64,000 bases of DNA, taken from the NCBI RefSeq assembly GCF_016925535.1, contig NZ_CP070496.1, forward strand, positions 1,364,001-1,428,000, read 5' to 3'. A program made the translations under genes and the position numbers. The stretch's first letter is position 1, and each line of letters opens with the position of its first letter. The notes under the pieces were generated by a model. That model was not told the origin of the DNA, ran no database searches, and saw only the letters and a program-made list of their open reading frames with translations. Shown one piece after another: positions 52,330 to 60,891 of the stretch. This DNA is from Natronoglycomyces albus. Its GTDB lineage: Bacteria > Actinomycetota > Actinomycetes > Mycobacteriales > Micromonosporaceae.

Positions 52330-53567
52330 ACACCATGACTGTCACTCCCGAAGCCACCATGACCGCAACCGAGCGCGCCCAGCACATCGCCGAGGCGTTG
52401 GCCGACCCCGAAACGGTCAACCTTCGCCACGAGGCAACCCATGAATCGTTGGGTGCGGGAAAATTGGGTGTCGCATTGCTACACCTGGAACGCGCCCGCC
52501 GTGAACAAGGTGACTCAGCAAGAGCCCACGCATGGTTGCGCACCAGCATCCACCCGGCGATCAACTCCTCAGCAGCGTCCAACCTTTTCAACGGCACACC
52601 AGCGCTGGCGTTCTCTCTGCACACCACCGGGGCACACGCACTCTATAAGAGTCAATGGACAAAGCTGCACCAGCGAGCCAAAGAGATCACTGCCGAGCGC
52701 TTGAACCTAGCCCAGCAACGCATGAAAGCGAACCGTCCCGGATCGTTTGTGGAGTTCGGGCAGCTCTCTGGCCTCACCGGGCTGGGAACTTATCTACTAC
52801 ACACCGAGCCCACGGCCAAGCTCACCGGTGAAGTGCTGTCCTATCTTGTCGACCTAACCAGGCCCTTGAAACTGGACGGGGTGACAGTTCCAGGATGGTG
52901 GGCCAACCACGACCCCTATCTGGGACAGTCCGATGCCTTTCCCACAGGCCACGCCAACCTCGGATGTGCCCACGGTATCGGTGGCGTCCTGGCCCTGCTC
53001 GCCATCGCCATGCGAACTGGGATCACCGTTCCGGGCCACCGCGACGCTGTTGAACTGATCTGTGCGGTTTATGACGCCTGGCAACACGAAAACGGATGGT
53101 GGCCCCAATGGATCACCCTCACCGACGTCAAAGACGGCCATATCTCTCAACCGGGTCCCGGCCGTTCAAGCTGGTGTTACGGCGCCCCCGGCATCGCCCG
53201 GTCTCTACAGATGGCCGCCATCGCGCTACGCGATCCGATCCGCCAACGCCGCGCTGAAGACGCGTTGCTGCGCTGCTTGGCCGATGAGGACCAACGCAAC
53301 ACGTTGACCGATTCTGGCCTCTGCCACGGTTTGGCTGGGCTATACCGCATCGCGCAACGCGCCGCTGAAGACGCACAAGATACCCAGCTGGTCGAAGCTC
53401 TCCCGGGCATCCTCCACCGCCTCCTGACCGCAGACTCCGTCGAGTCTGGATTCCTCGACGGAGATGCCGGAGTCGCGCTAGTCCTCCACGAGGCAGGGAC
53501 TCCGATCGATGAGGGGTCAACGTGGGATTCGGCTCTGCTCTTGGCTGCGCCACGGGGGCCGCAATGA
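52326..53567 (+). CDS. Lanthionine synthetase cyclase LanC
   Basis: A 413-residue cyclase-like protein with the double-barrel GxxG pattern (LGAGKLGVALLHL, LSGLTGLGTYLL, GCAHGIGGVLALLA) and the zinc ligands in SSWCYGAPGIA (Cys near residue 284) and GLCHGLAGLYRI (Cys-His near 332). It catalyses addition of Cys thiols to dehydro residues. It starts within the LanB stop (ATGA) and its stop overlaps the next start, so translation is coupled. Confidence 0.95.
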   Translation: MNTMTVTPEATMTATERAQHIAEALADPETVNLRHEATHESLGAGKLGVALLHLERARREQGDSARAHAWLRTSIHPAINSSAASNLFNGTPALAFSLHTTGAHALYKSQWTKLHQRAKEITAERLNLAQQRMKANRPGSFVEFGQLSGLTGLGTYLLHTEPTAKLTGEVLSYLVDLTRPLKLDGVTVPGWWANHDPYLGQSDAFPTGHANLGCAHGIGGVLALLAIAMRTGITVPGHRDAVELICAVYDAWQHENGWWPQWITLTDVKDGHISQPGPGRSSWCYGAPGIARSLQMAAIALRDPIRQRRAEDALLRCLADEDQRNTLTDSGLCHGLAGLYRIAQRAAEDAQDTQLVEALPGILHRLLTADSVESGFLDGDAGVALVLHEAGTPIDEGSTWDSALLLAAPRGPQ

Positions 53568-54445
53568 TGGACACGAGTCATTCTGCGGGCCCATGGCTGC
53601 AAACCGTCGTGTGTTGGAACGACCCGCGCCACGCCGAACGTGTATGGGCCAACCTTCTCGGACCTCGCATGAACCACGAGGTAGAGAAGGGCACGCTCAC
53701 AGGGTGGTTCCTCATTCGGAAGTCACCGTCTTGGCTAATCCGGTACGCGCCCGCTGAACCAATACCGCCAGAAGTGGCCCGTAGCGCTGTTGGCGACATC
53801 TTCGCCCGAGCCGCGATCGCCGATCATGTCAGTGACGTGACCGAGTGCATCTATGAACCTGAAACGGTCGCCTTTGGAGGCGATGCGGCTATGGAGACGG
53901 TTCACCGCCTATTCGCTGAGGACACCCATCACTTCACCCGGTACCTCGCACTCCTGACTGCACCTGGGGCTGTCGACCGACGACGTGAGCTGTCCTTGCT
54001 GCTAAACACGGCCCTTATGCGAGCGGCTCAACAAGAATGGTTCGAGTGCGGCGACATCTGGGCCCTCGTGGCGGCTATGCGCGGCAGCAACAATCATCTA
54101 CCCGATGTCGCCGATGCAACCGCACTGACAGTGCGTCAGTTCATCACCGCCGACCCCAACACAGCGTTGAGTCGACTCAACGAGTCCGAAGCAGACCTCG
54201 TGGACAGTTGGCTTGCCTCCTACCGGTTGGCCGGAGCCCGTCTGCGAGAGCTAGGCAGCAAGGGCGCACTCCTGCGCGGTCTACGAGCGGTACTGGCCCA
54301 CATCGTCCTTTTCTCGTGGAACCGGATCGGCCTGCGCCTGACCGACCAGCGGCGCCTAGCCGCTGCGGCACGAGACGCCGTCTTCAGCCTCCATGCCGCG
54401 AGCCTTACGCTGCCACACGTGCCCCAGCAGCGGAGCAGCCAATGA
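53564..54445 (+). CDS. SpaB-C-like lanthipeptide/thiopeptide biosynthesis protein
   Basis: A 293-residue protein resembling the free-standing SpaB_C (thiopeptide-type bacteriocin biosynthesis) domain: GPWLQTVVCWNDPRHAERVW and WFLIRKSPSWLIRY at the N-terminus, then AVGDIFARAAIADHVSDVTE and VYEPE-like ECIYEPETVAFGG. Because LanB here already has an elimination domain, this second copy may be a partner or act on another residue. The start ATG 53564 overlaps the lanC stop. Confidence 0.85.
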   Translation: MMDTSHSAGPWLQTVVCWNDPRHAERVWANLLGPRMNHEVEKGTLTGWFLIRKSPSWLIRYAPAEPIPPEVARSAVGDIFARAAIADHVSDVTECIYEPETVAFGGDAAMETVHRLFAEDTHHFTRYLALLTAPGAVDRRRELSLLLNTALMRAAQQEWFECGDIWALVAAMRGSNNHLPDVADATALTVRQFITADPNTALSRLNESEADLVDSWLASYRLAGARLRELGSKGALLRGLRAVLAHIVLFSWNRIGLRLTDQRRLAAAARDAVFSLHAASLTLPHVPQQRSSQ

Positions 54446-55581
54446 AGTCCCTGGCACTGTGGTTTCCCCTCACCCCGAGGGCACGCCCGATCTGTGCACC
54501 ATTGGCCACCCGCATTGAAGATGTAGCTACCCGTGCCCGAAACGTGAGGACCACCACCGACGCCTCAGCTGCGCTTAACCTCGCCGCGCTCATCGCCAGC
54601 GACATCGGAGTCTCAGACCTCGCTCGAAGAATGTGCTGGCAACAGTTTGATGCCTTTGCCAGCACAGCGCCGCTGAACGAAGAAACCACCCACCTGGCTA
54701 TGGAGCCAGTCATCAATCTGGCTCGCCTAGCCATCCGCGACGGCAACGGAGACGAGGCGTACCGCATCCTCCACCAGGCCCTAAAAGCCGTATCCGAATC
54801 CACCGCCTGCATCATCGACTCGGTGGCTATCGACTTCGCTACGTTCTTCACCAACACACAAAGCCGTATGGCGGCCCGGCAGCGGCTATGGATCGCGCTA
54901 CTGTCCGATGGCACTCGAGCCCTCACTCGCGCCGGAAGATGGACAGAAGCCCTACACGCCGTCGAACAACACAACGGGGTGGGCCGCCGCCTGCTGGACG
55001 GACGTCAAACGGCCATCATCGGCCACTACACCGCGGGCAATACCGCCGCAGCCCGAGCCATGATTGCCAGCGCCCAGGCCCTCACACCCTGGGAAAGAGC
55101 CCTCGCCAGCTTCCTCGATGCCTGCTGCGCGGATGCTGAGGGCACAGCGAACCCCGCAGCTATCGATTCCCTCACCGACCAATACCAAAGCATTGAACTT
55201 CCCGACAATCAGTCGCTATTCAACATCCGGCTCGGACTGAGCATCCTCGAACTGGCCACCGACCACGGCGATACCAAAGCCCTCACTGACCGATTGCGCC
55301 AGCAAGGCCTCGACACCGACGATGCTTACGCTGCACGCGACCTCACTGCCAGCGCACATTTCCGGGCCTCAGTACCCCAAGCCGTCCTCACTCAGCTGGA
55401 GGAACTTGTTGCCCGAGCCGGCCTCAACTCCACGCCTAGAGAACAGGCCCTACGCTCGCTGAAGGTCGCCTTTGACGCTGCACTCGTCCAGTTGCTACGA
55501 AACCAGTCGCTTCCATCGAAAACCGATTGCCACGCAGTGGAATCGGATGGAAGACGAAAACCAGCTCGGGAAAACAACTGA
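54442..55581 (+). CDS. Helical-repeat protein, last gene of the lanthipeptide operon
   Basis: A 379-residue Ala-rich helical protein with TPR-like pairs (LNLAALIASDIGVSDLARRM, ARLAIRDGNGDEAYRILHQA, EQHNGVGRRLLDGRQTAIIG). No catalytic motif, signal or membrane segment is seen. The ATG overlaps the previous stop (ATGA). Similar proteins close FxLD loci; a scaffold or regulatory role is possible but unproven. Confidence 0.8.
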   Translation: MKSLALWFPLTPRARPICAPLATRIEDVATRARNVRTTTDASAALNLAALIASDIGVSDLARRMCWQQFDAFASTAPLNEETTHLAMEPVINLARLAIRDGNGDEAYRILHQALKAVSESTACIIDSVAIDFATFFTNTQSRMAARQRLWIALLSDGTRALTRAGRWTEALHAVEQHNGVGRRLLDGRQTAIIGHYTAGNTAAARAMIASAQALTPWERALASFLDACCADAEGTANPAAIDSLTDQYQSIELPDNQSLFNIRLGLSILELATDHGDTKALTDRLRQQGLDTDDAYAARDLTASAHFRASVPQAVLTQLEELVARAGLNSTPREQALRSLKVAFDAALVQLLRNQSLPSKTDCHAVESDGRRKPARENN

Positions 55582-55824
55582 AACTAGCCCTCCGGATGCC
55601 TGGTGTAGCCTCCATCTTTTCTACCAGCGATTTCGTCTTGCTTCACAATGGAACCGTACCCCGAACCGTGCCCAACAACGCTCAGTTAGACCAAAACAAC
55701 TCATAGATCGATGGTTGCCACACCCCTAACATCAATTGCGTTATTGCTCGTAAGTTTCATTGACGATTGCTGAAGCCCCCCAAGAAAAGCAATGAAATTA
55801 TTTCAGGTACGCTACGGTCACACA
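55582..55824. other. Gene-free gap after the lanthipeptide operon
   Basis: No gene seen. Base composition turns less GC-rich from here, in line with a junction between acquired segments. Confidence 0.4.
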
Positions 55825-55858
55825 AAGTGGCCTTGGCGCTGCTACGCCAAGGCCACTT
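55825..55858 (+). terminator. 14-bp perfect hairpin between the lanthipeptide operon and the secreted-protein gene
   Basis: AAGTGGCCTTGGCG (55825-55838) pairs with 55845-55858 around a 6-base loop. No T-run follows. It is 244 bases after the operon and 29 before the next ATG, so a leader hairpin is also possible. Confidence 0.5.
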
Positions 55859-55889
55859 GAAACAACCAAACAGTGCATCTGGAGAATGA

Positions 55890-56555
55890 ATGATTGGTCG
55901 TAAGAAATTCTACCCTGCTGTAGCTGGCGCCGTATTGCTGGTCGCAGCCGCTCTGTTCTCACCCGTCGCGGCAAGCGCGGAAACATCAGTACAGTCAGAA
56001 GTTGAGAAGCCCGAAACGAGTTTCCTCGGTGGCTTCGAGGAACACGAGGAGGGCGAACTCAAGGTCGAGTGGCCGGACGGTTCATCATCTACCATCACGG
56101 CCTCTGAGCCAGAACCGGTTTCAGAATCCGACATTAATGAGTACGGTGAACTCAAGTCCCAAGAGGGAGTCAAGCTAGCCGATGCTACGGCCTCGAATAT
56201 TCAAAGCCGTAGTTGGACCCAGCAGCACACCGATACATTCGGCTTCTTCGCAGTTCGCCACGTTGGAACGTTCTTCTTCGATGGCAATGGACAGGTTTGG
56301 TCAACTACTACTCAGAACGGCAGGACCGGATCTCACTCATGCTCAACGAGGTGGACGATCCCGGGTGTCGGTCTCGAACACGACAGCTGCAACACTGTCC
56401 CGCGCAGTGATCTATCGACTCCGGCCATTTCAGAGTACTTTTACTTTACAGTTTCAACTGCCGGGTTTAGTTTTGGCGGAAACTACATTCATGTCAATCT
56501 GTATACATCGGGAACTATTCTCTATTACGAAACCGTAGGAAATCAATGGGGGTAG
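55890..56555 (+). CDS. Secreted protein of unknown function
   Basis: A 221-residue protein with a clear signal peptide (MIGRKKFYPAVAGAVLLVAA, cleavage after about ASA at residue 31), an acidic Pro/Glu-rich propeptide-like stretch to residue 105, and a beta-rich C-terminal domain with two Cys (GSHSCSTRWTIPGVGLEHDS, then CNTVPRS) and many aromatic residues. It could be a secreted effector or immunity factor; nothing identifies it. TGGAGA precedes the ATG. Confidence 0.65.
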   Translation: MIGRKKFYPAVAGAVLLVAAALFSPVAASAETSVQSEVEKPETSFLGGFEEHEEGELKVEWPDGSSSTITASEPEPVSESDINEYGELKSQEGVKLADATASNIQSRSWTQQHTDTFGFFAVRHVGTFFFDGNGQVWSTTTQNGRTGSHSCSTRWTIPGVGLEHDSCNTVPRSDLSTPAISEYFYFTVSTAGFSFGGNYIHVNLYTSGTILYYETVGNQWG

Positions 56556-56629
56556 GTGCTAAACATGCCACTCCAATTGAAGGTGCTTAGATAAGAAAAT
56601 ACTAGCTGCATCCTCATGAGCTAGATCAA

Positions 56630-56731
56630 CTGGGGCTTATTCTAAAGGAATTTCCGGGATTTCTGTTATTTCGCTTTCTCGCGCATAATTCATCTGCAGT
56701 CTTCAAAACTGCACTTTAGAATAAGCCCCAG
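56630..56731. repeat. 18-bp inverted repeat framing 66 bp
   Basis: CTGGGGCTTATTCTAAAG (56630-56647) has its exact complement at 56714-56731. Outside it, CCAATTGAAGGTGCTTAG (about 56573-56590) recurs as CCAGTTGAAGGTGCGCAG (about 56776-56793). The arrangement is MITE-like or a remnant of an insertion, in a gap with no gene. Confidence 0.55.
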
Positions 56732-56870
56732 AGTGATCTGCCTTCTCGCGACTTTTAAATATACTTTAGAGTGATTCCAGTTGAAGGTGCGCAGAATTTT
56801 TCGAATCTGATCAAATCGAAGATCTGAAAATGTAATGTTTGAAGGTAAGAAGTATACGGTGGGAGCGTCT

Positions 56871-57137
56871 ATGGGGAATACCGAACAAAAACCATCTCAC
56901 ACTGAAATAGCAAATGATGGAAGACTGTCTACTCTGATTTTTGGTGTGGCAATAGTCCTCGGGGTCGGTTTCGTTGCCCCTTTTTGGGGGGGCGTCGTCT
57001 GCATTTTCCTAGTTATGCATGTATTCAATCAAACGCATAAGACTAAATGGATTTTCCTGGCTGGCGGGATCATGCTGAACGCGTTGCATTTGGTAGGGAT
57101 GACCATTACCAATTCTGGATCAATGTGGTTCGTATAG
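56871..57137 (+). CDS. Small membrane protein of unknown function
   Basis: An 88-residue protein starting MGNTEQKPSHTEIANDGRLS with two membrane helices (about residues 20-52 and 58-85). GGGAG precedes ATG 56871; ATG 56835 would add 12 residues. The gene is AT-richer than the backbone. No family recognised. Confidence 0.55.
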   Translation: MGNTEQKPSHTEIANDGRLSTLIFGVAIVLGVGFVAPFWGGVVCIFLVMHVFNQTHKTKWIFLAGGIMLNALHLVGMTITNSGSMWFV

Positions 57138-57390
57138 AGGGTATTCAGGTTCTCGCTTCCTCTCCATTGAGCGGCGATTCGCGATAGTTCCAATGGAAGC
57201 CCTGTATGCGAATATCAAGGTCAAAGGCAAACTAAGAACCGAAGCCCGCAGAAGATCTTGTGGCCATTTTTCGTAATCCGTGCAACTCAAGAAAAACTCC
57301 TACTGCAGTGACCGACTTGTCATTGCTGCTGTCGGTCACTGGGAATCGTGTCCTACAGGCGGGATACTCCTTGGGTTCGAGGAGGTCAGG

Positions 57391-57483
57391 ATGAACACGC
57401 TTATCCATAGCCGCGCCAATTGCTGCATAGGCCTGTCGGTTATTCTGCGCCCGTATTGCGTCTGGGGCCTAAATCGCGGATAA
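57391..57483 (+). CDS. Possible 30-residue peptide gene
   Basis: MNTLIHSRANCCIGLSVILR and ten more residues follow a very good GAGGAGGTCAGG site. The size makes it uncertain; a 11-bp hairpin (CAGTGACCGAC at 57306 with 57331-57341) lies upstream. It could be a small peptide or a leader. Confidence 0.3.
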   Translation: MNTLIHSRANCCIGLSVILRPYCVWGLNRG

Positions 57484-57524
57484 CTGCTCTGATCCAAAAT
57501 TGGTTCTTCCGAAAGGTTGATTCA

Positions 57525-57830
57525 ATGGGAGGAACTGTCCTCAATTCCAATATCGTTGAGGGCGCAGGAAACGTTCTAGCAGTGATGCTCATAACCCTAA
57601 ATCAACAATTCTATCGCGTGGAGCTTCCTCCATTTAGAGTGGCCGATTACGTTGACCCCGTGAAAGACCTGGGGGCAAGGACCATAGGTCGTCCGATGTG
57701 GTATGCCTGAAGCATGCCCCACAGTTATTCAAGTTGGACATCAACTCTCAAGAGCTCACCTGGGAGCAGATGAGGGAGCTAAAAAACTTCAATGCTCGCA
57801 CCATGAAAAAGCGTCCAGATCTTGCAATGT
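57525..57830 (+). pseudogene. Possible decayed gene with a frameshift
   Basis: One frame (57525-57710) encodes 61 residues starting MGGTVLNSNIVEGAGNVLAV. A second frame overlapping its end reads LKHAPQLFKLDINSQELTWE and QMRELKNFNARTMKKRPDL to a TAG near 57830, which looks protein-like but lacks a start. One frameshift would join them. No family recognised. Confidence 0.3.
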
Positions 57831-57853
57831 AGGGACACACATTTCTTGTTGGT

Positions 57854-57881
57854 GTTGGCCGGTGCGAGTGCACCGGCCAAC
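57854..57881 (-). terminator. Terminator of the ParB-family gene
   Basis: GTTGGCCGGTGC (57854-57865) pairs perfectly with 57870-57881 around GAGT, seven bases after the parB stop. Confidence 0.7.
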
Positions 57882-57887
57882 GGTTGT

Positions 57888-59267
57888 TTACGCAGTTGCT
57901 AGTTCAGGGGCCCTCTCTGACTGGTCGTCGGCTTCGTAGGTGTCGTCTGACGTGGTGTCGGTGGTGAGTTCGTCGTGTAGTTGGGTTTCGATGTGGCTGA
58001 GTTCGTAGCCGTTGGTGGTGCAGTGGGTGAGGTAGGCCAGGGCCGTTTCGGTGTCTCCCCAGCCGTCCTGGGCCACGTTATAGAGGTTGGCTTCTTGTTC
58101 GGCTAGCCAGCGGGCTGCGGTAGCTCGAGTGAGACGGTCCATGCCGACTGATTCGGGTAGCTCCTCTAGCGGGCTGCCCGCGATGCGGGTTGCGAAGTCG
58201 GCTAGCCCGCCATAAGTGGTTGGCAGGGGAAGTGAGGCGGTGACCAGTGTGCGTAGTGCGGTGCGGAAGAGGGTTTTTGCTCCTTTGGCGGTGCCGTAGC
58301 GTCCGGTGAGGAAGTCTTGGCGGACGGCCGTGGCGCGTTCCCAGGCTTCGCGGTGGGCTTCGGCCTGGGCTTGTGGGTTTTCCTGGTCGATGTGGTTGGC
58401 GTCGGTTTCGTTGATCGTCTGGGTTCGGGTTCGTGGCTGTAGGCCCGCGGCGCGGGGGTCAACGCAGTAGTAGCGTGCTTGTGGTTGGCTGCCGATGGTT
58501 TCGATGTAGGCGGCGACTCCTGGTAGGTGTTTGGCTGTTTCGATGGTGGCTTCGTTGCCGTCCGAGTCGAGGAGCATGTGCAGGTAGGCCGCTTTACCGT
58601 CGGTGTTGGTGGGTTTGGGTGTGACGCGGATGTCGTCGAGGATGAGTTGTGCGCGTAGGCGTTCGGTGGCGTCTTTGGTCTCTTGGCGTGCGCGTTCGTC
58701 GGCGATGGCGTGTTGGAAGCCCCAGTGCCCCTGCCCTTTCTTCATGACGCGGGCCAGTGCCTTCGGGTCGTGAGTGAAGCTGGCTAGTTCGGCTGCGGTG
58801 GCGAGGTCCAGTTGGCCTTCGTCGGTTGCTTTCTGAATCTCGGCGGGTAGACGGTGAAGGGTCAGTGCGTCCGAAACCCGGCGAGTTTTACGTCCTGTTG
58901 CTTTGGCAATGCGTTCGGGCTCCCAGTTCAGCAGCCTTAGCTGCTCGTATGTTGCGGCTTCCTCGCTTGCGGTGAGTTCGTCACGGTGTAGGTTTTCGGC
59001 GAGCATGGTGACGTACTGGTCGGCGTCTGTGGTGGGAAGGACGATGCAGGGCACGGTTTCCAGCTCGACTTGCACAGCAGCTGCTTGGCGGCGGTGCCCG
59101 GCGATGATGGTGTGTTGTTGGTCCTCGTCGGCGGGAAGCACAACTAGGGGTTCAATGATGCCGCTGTAGGTCACTGACTCGGCGAGCTGGTCGATGTTGC
59201 GCAGTTCGCGGTGTGCGTTGTGTGGGTGGGCTTGGAGTTGGCCGGGTGGGATCTGGGTGATTTCCAT
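57888..59267 (-). CDS. ParB/RepB/Spo0J-family protein
   Basis: A 459-residue protein. The N-terminal ParB/Srx CTPase-like fold has LAESVTYSGIIEPLVVLP, TIIAGHRRQAAAVQVE (the GxRR box) and AENLHRDELTASEEAATYEQ. A helix-turn-helix follows (RIAKATGRKTRRVSDALTLH). The C-terminal half is long and unlike chromosomal ParB. No parA is adjacent, which is common in integrative elements and prophages. ATG 59267 has GGAG; an ATG four codons earlier is possible. It lies downstream of a nested palindrome. Confidence 0.88.
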   Translation of the reverse strand: MEITQIPPGQLQAHPHNAHRELRNIDQLAESVTYSGIIEPLVVLPADEDQQHTIIAGHRRQAAAVQVELETVPCIVLPTTDADQYVTMLAENLHRDELTASEEAATYEQLRLLNWEPERIAKATGRKTRRVSDALTLHRLPAEIQKATDEGQLDLATAAELASFTHDPKALARVMKKGQGHWGFQHAIADERARQETKDATERLRAQLILDDIRVTPKPTNTDGKAAYLHMLLDSDGNEATIETAKHLPGVAAYIETIGSQPQARYYCVDPRAAGLQPRTRTQTINETDANHIDQENPQAQAEAHREAWERATAVRQDFLTGRYGTAKGAKTLFRTALRTLVTASLPLPTTYGGLADFATRIAGSPLEELPESVGMDRLTRATAARWLAEQEANLYNVAQDGWGDTETALAYLTHCTTNGYELSHIETQLHDELTTDTTSDDTYEADDQSERAPELATA

Positions 59268-59307
59268 GTTGATCTCCAATCATGGTTCGGTGCCTTGCCC
59301 AGTGCGG

Positions 59308-59374
59308 GCGGCGCTGTCTGAAGGCCCGACCGCAGCCGCGTAGCGGCTACACTGGTCGGCTCAGACAGCGCCGC
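59308..59374. repeat. Nested palindrome upstream of the ParB-family gene
   Basis: Outer arms GCGGCGCTGTCTGA (59308-59321) and 59361-59374 are perfect complements. Inside, GCCCGACC pairs with GGTCGGC and AGCCGC with GCGGCT. The whole 67 bp can form one long hairpin about 40 bases before the ParB start. It could be a protein-binding site, a structured leader or a terminator of the upstream gene. Confidence 0.65.
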
Positions 59375-59424
59375 GCAGGGAGAGACACCGGTCAGTTCAC
59401 CTGGAATGTTGGTGCCGAGACTTC

Positions 59425-59874
59425 TTAGGCGGCTTGGCTGCTGGAACGACTCACCGGCCGCAATGCCTTAGCCCGTGCTCCTGTTCTGAGGGTCGTTTCG
59501 GTGGTGAGCGGGTTGTCTGCGGGGGTGCATTCGCCGCAGCAGCAATCAAGTGAGTGGACTTCTGCCGAGGAGAATGCTTGTCTGGTCGGCCAGGGTGTGA
59601 TGACGGTGTCCTGGTGGCGCTGGGATCGTCTCGTCGGCCAGTATTTGAGGTATTCGAGGATGACTCCGTCCTCTCCCACGCACATGAACACCCGTGCCGG
59701 ATAGAAATATGGCCATGTAACAGTTCGCGTGTGGTTGGGATCGCGAGGCGCGTGTAGCCGGGGTTTGACGCGGACGATGAGCTGTTGTGGATGCGGATGA
59801 TGGCCGCAGTGCTGGGCGAGGGCGTGGACGACGAGACAGCGGAATGTAGGGGTGATGACGAAGTCCATCGGCAC
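59425..59874 (-). CDS. Unknown protein upstream of the ParB-family gene
   Basis: A 149-residue protein starting at GTG 59874 (MPMDFVITPTFRCLVVHALA), with YPARVFMCVGEDGVILEYLK, WPTRRSQRHQDTVITPW, and a Cys cluster DCCCGECTPAD near residue 115. Coding-like sequence continues upstream to a TGA near 59990 without a start codon, so the N-terminus may be lost or the start misplaced. No family recognised. Confidence 0.5.
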   Translation of the reverse strand: MPMDFVITPTFRCLVVHALAQHCGHHPHPQQLIVRVKPRLHAPRDPNHTRTVTWPYFYPARVFMCVGEDGVILEYLKYWPTRRSQRHQDTVITPWPTRQAFSSAEVHSLDCCCGECTPADNPLTTETTLRTGARAKALRPVSRSSSQAA

Positions 59875-59981
59875 TTGCCGCTCACCGGCTGCGAAGTTGT
59901 ACTTCGTTCGGGCCTGGCTGGCGCGAAGCCTGTCCAGGGATGCGGTATCACACCTCCCATGGAGCTGCGGTGAGTCAGGCC

Positions 59982-60386
59982 ATGCTGGAGTTCACGCCCG
60001 ACAGCCTTGGGCTCGGCGGTGTGGACAAGGGCGAAGATTACCGTGTTCATCTAGGCGTACTGCGGGTCCGCTACACCCTCCCGGGCCTGAGCAAGGTCAT
60101 GGCCCGGCTCGGCCTATCCTTCGAGCGGCCCCGGCCGACGCGCCTGGGAAGCCGACCCAGCGGCGAAGTACGGGAGGGCCAAGGTCGCCTTCTCGGTCCT
60201 GTACCGGGTAGCGGTTCGGCATCAATGCCATAAGCGTGATGATCCCGAGTGGGTGCAGGCACTTGGCCATCTTCGAAAACCGGTTCAACGCAAAGACCTG
60301 CATCGCGTTCCTCTCCCAGAAACTCCCGACCAGGATCATCGGAGACGTCCATGCCCACTACACGAAATACACCCCGAACACCATTT
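59982..60386 (+). pseudogene. Decayed IS630-family transposase
   Basis: Pieces of an IS630-type transposase appear in order but in three frames: RVRYTLPGLSKVMARLGLSF, then RAWEADPAAKYGRAKVAF, then PVPGSG, then RFGINAISVMIPSG and HLAIFENRFNAKTCIAFL. These match the winged-helix region and the middle of the DDE domain; the first catalytic Asp region is deleted. The end is a TAG at 60384. The element cannot make an active protein. Confidence 0.6.
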
Positions 60387-60891
60387 AGTGACACATCAAT
60401 AAAGCCCCAAACAATAAGCAAGAACTTGATCCCATTCCCATTATAATGGGCATTGATTGTCTTTACCGCTTCCATTCAATTGAATATTTGCATCCACCCA
60501 TTTTTGTCCATGCATTATTTTCCCTGTATGGGGCCCTATTGTTCGCTATCCTTAGCTGCAACAAGATAGGAAATACAACGAACGGCAGCTAGCTCGACAA
60601 GTCAACCCTCCGGGGGTCAAATCCGAAGTCTGCATAAAGTCCACAGTCTTGTTAACATCATCAGGAATGCAACCCCTACATCCCTTGCAGGAGAGATTAA
60701 GGCTGAACCTTTAGTCATATGCCAGTGGCGCATAACGCTGGCTCAGGCTTCGATGAGTCACATGTACATGCGATAAGGGCTGACGGAAGTGACGTCCTTC
60801 AGGATTCTTGCATCCAAGATCCTGTTGGCCACTTTAATCCACATGTGATCAAGACCAATTCCATGAACAAGTAGCACAGATACTTCCATTC
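60387..60891. other. Gene-free, less GC-rich gap
   Basis: About 500 bases with no credible gene. A perfect palindrome CCCATTATAATGGG sits at 60437-60450. It may contain remains of the IS630 element. Confidence 0.4.

Noticed and set aside
57703-57939. A 78-codon plus-strand ORF running into the ParB terminator
   Set aside because: It crosses a terminator and the 3' end of the ParB gene and has no family resemblance.
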